DNA from: Przewalskia tangutica
Taxonomy: Eukaryota; Streptophyta; Magnoliopsida; Solanales; Solanaceae
NCBI GenBank assembly: GCA_029844215.1
Contig: CM056724.1
Location: 75,039,093-75,103,092 of the forward strand
Direction: 5' to 3'
DNA length: 64,000 nt
The notes beneath the pieces were generated by a model. It saw nothing but the letters and a program-made list of their open reading frames with translations. It was not told the origin of the DNA and did no database searches. The position numbers were made by a program, and so were the translations under genes. This document shows, piece after piece, positions 57,220-64,000 of the stretch (positions are counted from its first letter, which is position 1; every line of letters begins with the position of its first letter).

Positions 57220-58690
57220 ACTCGAGGTGTGGAATAGGTGAGGATACTTCCGCCTCATGTCCTCCTCGGCTTCCCATGTCATCTCTCCTCGAGCTCGTTC
57301 CGCCACAAGACTTTGACGAAGCCACGCCCTTCGTCCGCAGACGCCTAACTCGACGATCGACTATCGCTATGGGAATCTCTCATACGATAACCCCTGGTCA
57401 CTGGACATCGCCAATCGGGTGCACCCTAGATGGATCCCCGATACATCTCTCAAAGATAGATACGTGAAACACGGATGCAATCGCCTCCAGATCGGACGGC
57501 AGATCCAACTCGTAGGCAACCTTGCCTACCTCGCGACAATCTGAACGCCTAACGTACCTTGGCCGAGCTTCCTTCCCGAATCTCATCACACCCTTCATGG
57601 GTGACACCTTTAGGAAAACCCAATCATGAACCTCGAACTCAAGATGTCGACGACGATGATCTCGACACATCGACTCGAGCCATTAATAGCCGCTCTCGGA
57701 TAAGTTTCACCTTATCCATCGCTCACTGTACCAAATCGTCCCAGGCGCCTCGCCCACATCGAACCAACCTATAGGCGACCGCACTTCCTCATACAAGGCC
57801 TCGTAAGGCGCTTCGAATCTTTGAGTGGTAGCTATTATTATATGCGAACTCAACTAGAGGCAAATGATCCTCCCAACTACCACTAAAGTCAATAACACGG
57901 GCTCGCAGATATCCTCGCAGTTCGGATAGTGCGCTCTGCTGTCCGTGCATGCGTGGATGAAATGCGATTTCGTGCTCACTGCGCCCCTAAACCCCTCGGA
58001 AGGACCTCCAGTTAGCGTAAACGGGCTCCTGCATGCGATATGATCGAAGTAGGGACTCATGCATCGACGATCTCTGATGTAAAGTCCGCATAATCCTCAG
58101 AAAAAGTCGCCCCGACGGGAAGAAAGTGGGCTGATTTCGCCACCGTCGACGATAACCCATATAGAATCATGTCTCCTCCGAGTGCAGGTAATCCCGTGAT
58201 GAAGTCCATGTTGATTACCTCCCACTTCCGTGTCGGGATCTCAATCGTGCGCAACAAACCACCGTGCCTCGTGCTCTACCTTCACCGCCGACAACACGGG
58301 CAAAGAGCTACGAACTCGCAACGCCCTCTTCAAGCCATCCCACCAATACACGGATCTAAGGTCGTGGTACATCTTGGTCGACTCGGATGGATAGAGTAAC
58401 GCGTGTGTGTGCTTCCCAAGAACCCGCTGCAAGTCCTCAAACATCCGGAACACACACCGCCCTCAAACCTTAGCACCCATGGTGCTACCTCAAAGACCCT
58501 TGCCTCACGAAGAGTCAGACACGATATCGAATCAAAGCGGATCTCGAGCTGTTGCCTCTTCACCTCTCGACGATGGAAGACTCGGCAACCTCACGAACTC
58601 TAACCCCGCTATCGTAATCAATCAAACGGACACCAGGCTCGCTAATCGATGCAAATCACGAACCATGTCCTCCTCTCTAGTGCACATCCG
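57220..58690 (-). pseudogene. N4 integrase and chromodomain-like tail
   Basis: Leftward on the minus strand: linker with a LASLGV-type stretch (about 58,690-58,580); STKMYHDLRSVYWWDGLKR (about 58,390-58,300); EIPTRKWEVINMDFITGLP and KSAHFLPVG of the core (about 58,250-58,090); HLEFEVHDWVFLKVSPMKG (about 57,660-57,590); then the tail near 57,400-57,220 with a TWEAEEDMR-type end. The pieces lie in several frames. Motif spellings agree with N1 and so support each other. Confidence 0.87.
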
Positions 58691-59960
58691 ATAGGCTCCC
58701 ATCGACCTACGACTAAGAGCATACGCCACAACATTGGCCTTCCCGGGTGGTATAGGATATCAACATCGTAATCCTTAAGCAACTCTAACCACCGTCTCGC
58801 CGTAAGTTCACTCCTCTGGTGAAGATATACCGAGGCTCTTGTGGTACGTATAAATATCCACGTGAACCCCATACAAATAGTGCCTCCAGATCTTCAAAGC
58901 GTGGATCACGGCGCGACTCCAAATCATGGGTGGGGTAGTTCCTCCGTGTTTCTTCACCGTCGGGATGCATATGCTATAACCCCGCCATGCTGCATCAATA
59001 CACATCCCAACCCGATGCCCGACGATCACAATACACGACATAACCATCCGGACCTCCGGAAGAGTAAGAACGGGCGGTCGTCGGTCTCTCTTTCAAGAAT
59101 CGAAACCACGCCACAAGCATCACCCATCAAACTTGGCGCCTTCCGAGTCACTAGTCAATGGTGCAGATAGAAGCAAACTTCTCCACGAACCGCCGATAAT
59201 AACTCGCAAGGCCTAAAATCGCGAACCTCAGCCGGAGTAGTAGGTCTCGGCCAAGTCTCGATCGCCTCGATCTTGGCGTATCAACTCGAATGCCATCGGC
59301 CCGGCAATATGCCCAAGAAACGCCGAAGTCAACCAAAACTCACATTTGGAAAACTTGGCGTAGCTGCCACGGTCTCGAGAATCACAAGATCGCCTCAAAT
59401 GCTCGCATGCTCGCTTCCGGCGAGAATAAACCAAGATATCATCAATGAACACTATCACAAGCGTGTCCAAAATGGTTTGAACACTCGTTCATCAAATCCA
59501 TGAATACCACGGAGCATTGGTCAACCCAAAAGACATGACCAGAACTCATAATGCCCGCACGGGTCCGAATGCGATCTAGGGACATCCACCTCTCGACTTC
59601 GCACGATGATAGCCCGATCGCAGATCAATCTTGGAAAACATCTCGCACCACGAATCGGTCGAACAAATCATCAATCACGGGAGGGTATTCGTTTAATGGT
59701 CACCTTGTTGTGCACTGTAATCAACACACGTGCGCGGCGTCGCCCTTCTTCTTCACGAACAATCTGGCGCCCCAGGGGAGAAACAGGCCTAATGAAGCCG
59801 CTTCTCTAGCAAATCCCTAAGCTGATCCTTCACTCTCTCAACTCGGCGGTGCCATTCGTATGGCGGAATGGAAATAGGCGAGTATCGCAATATGTCAATA
59901 CAAAACTCAATCTCCTCTCGGGAGGATACGGGAGGTCATCCGGGAACACGCCGGGAACTC
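58691..59960 (-). pseudogene. N4 reverse transcriptase and RNase H
   Basis: RT starts near 59960. The catalytic motif VIVFIDDILVYS is readable in the frame 59470-59228 (Asp-Asp codons at 59438-59443), followed by KFSKCEFW and FLGHI. RNase H (about 59,090-58,700) shows VMSCIVIVGHRVGMC, ALKIWRHYLYGVHVDIYTYHKSL and LNLRR. The usual TDHKSL reads TYHKSL, so the Asp has become Tyr or was miscalled. Frameshifts occur throughout. Confidence 0.9.
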
Positions 59961-60197
59961 GTGACTACGGAATCGGTGAAAATCTGGTACGCAGCCTCGT
60001 ATCAAACACCCGAACTAGATGGTAGATATACCCTTCGCACCATCTTCCTAGCCTTGAGGTAGGAAATAAACCTACCCTACGGCGTCACGTGCTCCCTCCG
60101 CTCAACAATGGCTCTCAGAGCGGAACCGCATTACTCTCTCTGCGGTCTACATTGGCATAGCAAGAAGCTAGCCAATCCATCCCCATAATCACGTCGG

Positions 60198-60461
60198 TCA
60201 ATCATCTCCAACTCTATCAAGTCGGCTGGTCCGACGTAAATGGTCACAGACAAGCCACATATACCGCCGAGCTACCACCGAATCACCCATCGGCGTAGCT
60301 ACCTCGAAAGGGTCTATGGACTCGTGCTCTATCCCTATCCTACTAGCAACAAGGGAGATATATGGGATGAGTAGAACCGGATCTATCAAGGCATAAACAT
60401 CAAACCTGCCCGATAAGGCGTGTGGCGACATCGGTGAGGCCTCCGATCCGCTTACCGACAA
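60198..60461 (-). pseudogene. N4 aspartic protease domain
   Basis: One open frame reads FDVYALIDP, then leaves the active-site loop (expected DPGST) through a small deletion and returns as YISLVASRIGIEHES and DPFEVATPMGDSVVARR. The alignment with N1 protease is clear. The loss is at a G-rich site and may be a consensus error. Confidence 0.85.
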
Positions 60462-60559
60462 AGCATAAATGCGGTTCGAGGACCGCTAGAATCTGGACAC
60501 GAGCCACGACCTGCGCGACCTGGCGACCCACGAGCACCCCGCCTCGGGCGAGTAACTAT

Positions 60560-61678
60560 AGGAGATGATGGCGGCCCACGTAACCCGGTGGGCCTACCAC
60601 CGCGCCGCCGGTCTGACGATCCGCAAAGTGACCTGCGGCCTGGCGTAACAAGATCCATAAGTAGTACCACTTCCCGTAATGGGATCTGCATCGGCCACAC
60701 CGGGGTGGTCCCGATCGCCGCACCTCGCTACTCGGGCGTGCAAGCCACGGGCCCCGTCCGCCTCGAAAACTCTGGGCCGTGAGGGCGGTGCAGAGTGCTC
60801 GAGGGGCGTGGTGCGAATCCAGACGCCGGCGAGGCCGCCACCACGATAACCACCGAAGACCCTCCGCCCCGCCTTCCTGCTGCTTTGCCACTCGTCGACC
60901 TCTGCGCTCGCCGCATCGAGGCGTGAGCTGCGTGCGGGTAATGTCCATACGGTGGAGAAACCCCGCACATGACTTCGCCATATAGTCGTCTAGCGGTGAC
61001 ATAGCGGTGCACCCTATCCTCCATATTCGCTACAATCTTTGGGACATATCGAGCCAAAGAATCAAACTCGACATTATACTCACGACGGTCGTCCTCTCGC
61101 CTCGTGGTAAAAATCTATCACCGCGCCCTCACCATCTGTGGAGGCAAAAAGTGAGTGAGAAAGCCTCGAGAACTCATCCCAGTACTGGGGCGCGTGCTCT
61201 CCGGGATAACTCCATGAATCAAACCAATCGATCGCGGTATCACGCAGCCTATGTGAACCAAAGATCACGGACTCGGTCTCCGACGTACGATCACTCTCAA
61301 AATCCTCGAAGGCGCGGATGAACTCCTGCGGATCATCCTCCGCCTCGACCCATAAAACTCCGTGGCTACAACTCAAGAAGTCTCGTAGCCTCAAACTCTC
61401 GCCTCGGGTGTACCACGCGCGATCGAGCTGAGCAGGCTGGAACTGCCGCATCCAATCTCTCTCGTATCGGGCCACAACTTTGTAAAGTGGGCCATCTCCT
61501 TGCCCTAACTCCTCCGCCCGGTGTGGGACAGAGGTGTGGGTACTGTGGTCTCGCGGCCGGGCGGCGTCATAGAACTCGCCGTCTCGGTATAGCGGGCACG
61601 AGCCCTCGTGACTCTGGGTGTCTGCTAGCGCCTCCTCGGCTGCCTTGCCTTACGGGCGGGTTGCCTTACGTGAGGCAT
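60560..61678 (-). pseudogene. N4 gag
   Basis: The start codon (reverse of CAT at 61676-61678) opens MPHVRQPAR. The core includes LRLRDFLSCSHG (about 61,400-61,360), DDPQEFIRAFEDF, SETESVIFGSHRLRDTAIDW (about 61,300-61,220), and MEDRVHRYVT (about 61,030-60,990). The zinc-knuckle region is at about 60,700-60,600 and only partly readable. At least five frame changes relative to the C copy. Confidence 0.85.
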
Positions 61679-61857
61679 AAGCATACGGGAAAGGAATACG
61701 TTAGAGGGTCCAACCTATAACGGCTCTAAAGCACGATCTCGAATGAGAAGAATGGAAACCAATCCTAAATATCCTATAGCCTCCGATTATTGGTGTGGTG
61801 CACAACACCGATAATCAAGACTTACTAGATACGGTGCAGACACTTTCGAGATTAATC

Positions 61858-61868
61858 GCTCGATACCA
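61858..61868 (-). promoter_or_regulatory. N4 primer-binding site, one base short
   Basis: Minus strand TGGTATCGAGC, four bases inside the LTR end at 61873. Same short form as N2 and D. Confidence 0.86.
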
Positions 61869-61872
61869 CTTT

Positions 61873-64000
61873 TGTCACGACCCGTTCGGGGCCGTGGATC
61901 GTGCTCAGGGGCACCCAAGTAGTCATACATCAGTAATCAGCGGAAATATAAAGCAAGACATGAAACGATTTATAAAACAAGACACGCTTTATGTGAGAAA
62001 ACACGCTTTACAGATATATATAAAATCATGGTTTAGCGATTACATCCGACAGCATAACATGACTGAGACCTCTGAAATATACAACTATGGCGGGACAGGG
62101 CCGCCATACCTGACTGACAAAACTATCTACAACAGGAGATCATACCAAAAGTAGAGCCTCGGAAGAGATGGAGCTCGACACCAATGTAGAGATCCTAAGA
62201 ATGCGGATCTAGCACCGCTGCCCTTACTGCGGCATGAACGCAGCCCAAGGAGGTCGATAACAGTACTAAGTATGCAGCTAAAATACTTAAATGAAAACAT
62301 ATCATTTTAAAACCAGTTTACAAATATGTGTGAAACAACCAAGAAACCGCGTAGTGCCACATCACAACAAGAGCAACAATAGGTAATCGTAATAGGTCTT
62401 GTCTAGGTTGCGAATGATCGAAACAGGCCACTCGCCTCATCATCATTCTCGCAAGCCTAATCTCGGACTCCCGAGTCCGCAGGCCACTCACGTGGGCGCA
62501 TGAGGTGTAACCCGCATCGGTGCTACTCCTCGGCATAAATCTGGACTCATTGTCCGCGTGGCCACTGACCGCATGAGGCATAACCCGCATACTAACACGG
62601 AACTCTCGTAGCTCGCATAGGCCCTGGACCCGCATGAGGTATTCTCGAATCATGGTCCTGCATCACCGAGTCTACCCGCGACGGGCGGCTTAACCCGGTA
62701 TCATCTCAAGAGGTGAGTGATAGTATACTAACATAACAACTTATCTTTAAACAACATAAGCACAACAAGGATACTACCTATACAAGCGTTACAAGATACT
62801 AACACACAGCATCATATCATGTCTATTTATCAAACCATCTTTATTATTCTTTTCACAATACAAGTCATTATAAACACATAGGCAAACTTGTTTCTTTTAT
62901 AAATCTTAAGTGGTTATACTTACTTCCCATAAAGCTAGTATAACTCTTAAGCCATTTAAAAACCAATTAGTTCTCTTACATTAATATGATTGGTAGTCTT
63001 TTGAAATGTTTTGATTCTTTATTATTGGCTTAAGCGTGAGGCATTCGTAAGTATTATTCAGGCTTAAGCGTGAGGCATTGCCGTAAGTATTATTCAGCTT
63101 AAGTCAAAGACATTGCCGTAGTTATATTGTAAAATATCATGCTTTAGGAAGAATCACATACCTTCTCTCAAAACCACCGAGTTGAATATGTCGTGAAGAG
63201 AGTCACTATAATAGTCACAGATATCTATTAAAGACTACTCAAGGTCATTCTAAATAGGGGTTCATAATTCTACGGTTGAAGTCGGGCAGCACTTCCCTAC
63301 CGGTGAGCTATATAAGTTCATTGTGAAAACATTCTATGTAAATCTGATTTGATTATTCTTCTTTTAAACCCTTCTAAGTGATTAATACTTCAATTCTATT
63401 CTGTGATATACTTCTAAGTATTTATACTTATCCTTATACTACAACAGTATATATTTTCTAATTCAAAAGAGGTTAGGATTAGTTACCTCGGTAAGCCCAA
63501 TAATATCCTAGAAAAGTCGCTGAGCAAGGTTTTGCTCTAAGTTGTATGCTCAAGATCCCTATAAGTTCTTCACAACTTCTACTAAGTACTAAGGTATTTG
63601 GGCTAGGGTATTTTGGGCATTATAACGATACAAGAAGGTAACTTTTCTACCAAGGGAGGGGGGTAGATTTTTGGCTAGGCTAGGGGGGGGTATTCGGCCA
63701 AGGGCCTTCACAAGGAGGAGGTGTTTTGGACGAGAAGACTACAAAGGGAGAGGAGAGGATTTTTCAAGACTTGGAAGATTTGTGGATGAAGAACTCTTCA
63801 TCTCTAAGGGGGGTATTTATAGGTCAAGCCTTGGCCAACCAATGGCCAAGATGAAGACAAGTGCAAGGCAAGTGTAGGGTGAGGATTAACTAAACACAAA
63901 TATCCTACCAACCCTTGACTTGTGCACAAGGCACAAAAAACGTGCCTTGGCTCTCCAATTTCGTCCATGGACGATTCAAGTCCATCAATGGGAGGGTGCC
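61873..64000 (-). mobile_element. N4 5' LTR (truncated by window)
   Basis: Begins TGTCACGACCCG and matches 55141-57000 and the N1 and S2 LTRs. It retains the CCGCAT module missing from the 3' LTR (about 62475-62690), a 37-bp repeat (63024-63126) and a TATA-like box (63814-63821, minus). The first 250-300 bases of the LTR in element sense lie beyond the window. Confidence 0.92.
63814..63821 (-). promoter_or_regulatory. TATA-like box in N4 5' LTR
   Basis: TATAAATA on the minus strand in the same context as in N1 and S2. Confidence 0.62.

Larger units (their letters stand above)
55141..64000 (-). mobile_element. N4: gag-pol chromovirus, Tekay-like (right end off window)
   Basis: A minus-strand relative of N1. 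3' LTR 55141-57075, interior 57076-61872 (4797 bp), 5' LTR 61873 to beyond 64000. PBS, gag, protease, RT, RNase H, integrase and tail are all recognisable, each broken by frameshifts. The left flank is AATTT; the matching duplication would be off window. It sits in the LTR of E. Confidence 0.92.

Overview
The window is plant nuclear DNA made almost entirely of LTR retrotransposons. I see no host protein gene, tRNA, rRNA or CRISPR array. The evidence is many long terminal repeats that start TGTTATACCCC or TGTTACACC and end CGTGACA. They are followed by a primer-binding site complementary to plant initiator-Met tRNA (TGGTATCAGAGC) and preceded by a purine-rich tract. The internal regions carry Ty3/gypsy gag and pol in the order protease, RT, RNase H, integrase, chromodomain-like tail, which fits the Tekay/Del chromovirus lineage. 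A flowering plant, probably a eudicot, is likely; I cannot name the species.

Layout, as a nest. (1) 1-2143: two plus-strand LTR ends (R1, R2), inserted one inside the other and both inside element C. (2) 2144-2814 and 22021-22871: the 5' LTR of plus-strand element C, split by a minus-strand gag-pol element N1 (2815-22020). (3) N1 itself has its 3' LTR split by N2 (4357-13726), a minus-strand element with 3.4 kb LTRs and no pol, bounded by the 5-bp duplication TCAAG. (4) 22876-25242: interior of C, with a nearly readable gag and no pol. (5) 25243-31861: 3' LTR of C, split by solo LTR S1 (duplication ACATG), itself split by solo LTR S2 (duplication CATAT). (6) 31862-42506: minus LTR M3, then plus LTRs P1 and P2, a PBS and a gag remnant. 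(7) 42507-53106: element D, LTR to LTR, with badly eroded pol, followed by a second interior (E). (8) 53107-55140: LTR of E. (9) 55141-64000: a second minus-strand gag-pol element, N4, cut by the window edge.

Two kinds of element coexist. N1 and N4 are autonomous in type, with LTRs of about 2.4 kb and about 4.8-4.9 kb of gag-pol, although every reading frame is broken. C, N2 and P2 have gag or only part of it, and a long noncoding interior. D keeps only scraps of pol. All share LTR ends, PBS, PPT and a conserved palindrome just before the PPT, so the pol-less elements could be mobilised by the gag-pol ones. That is inference.

Many differences between copies are one- to three-base indels at CAG/CTG and G/C-rich sites rather than substitutions. 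This looks like uncorrected long-read consensus error at methylated motifs. Some frameshifts called here may therefore not exist in the plant. Boundaries given as approximate rest on comparison by eye between copies within the window.
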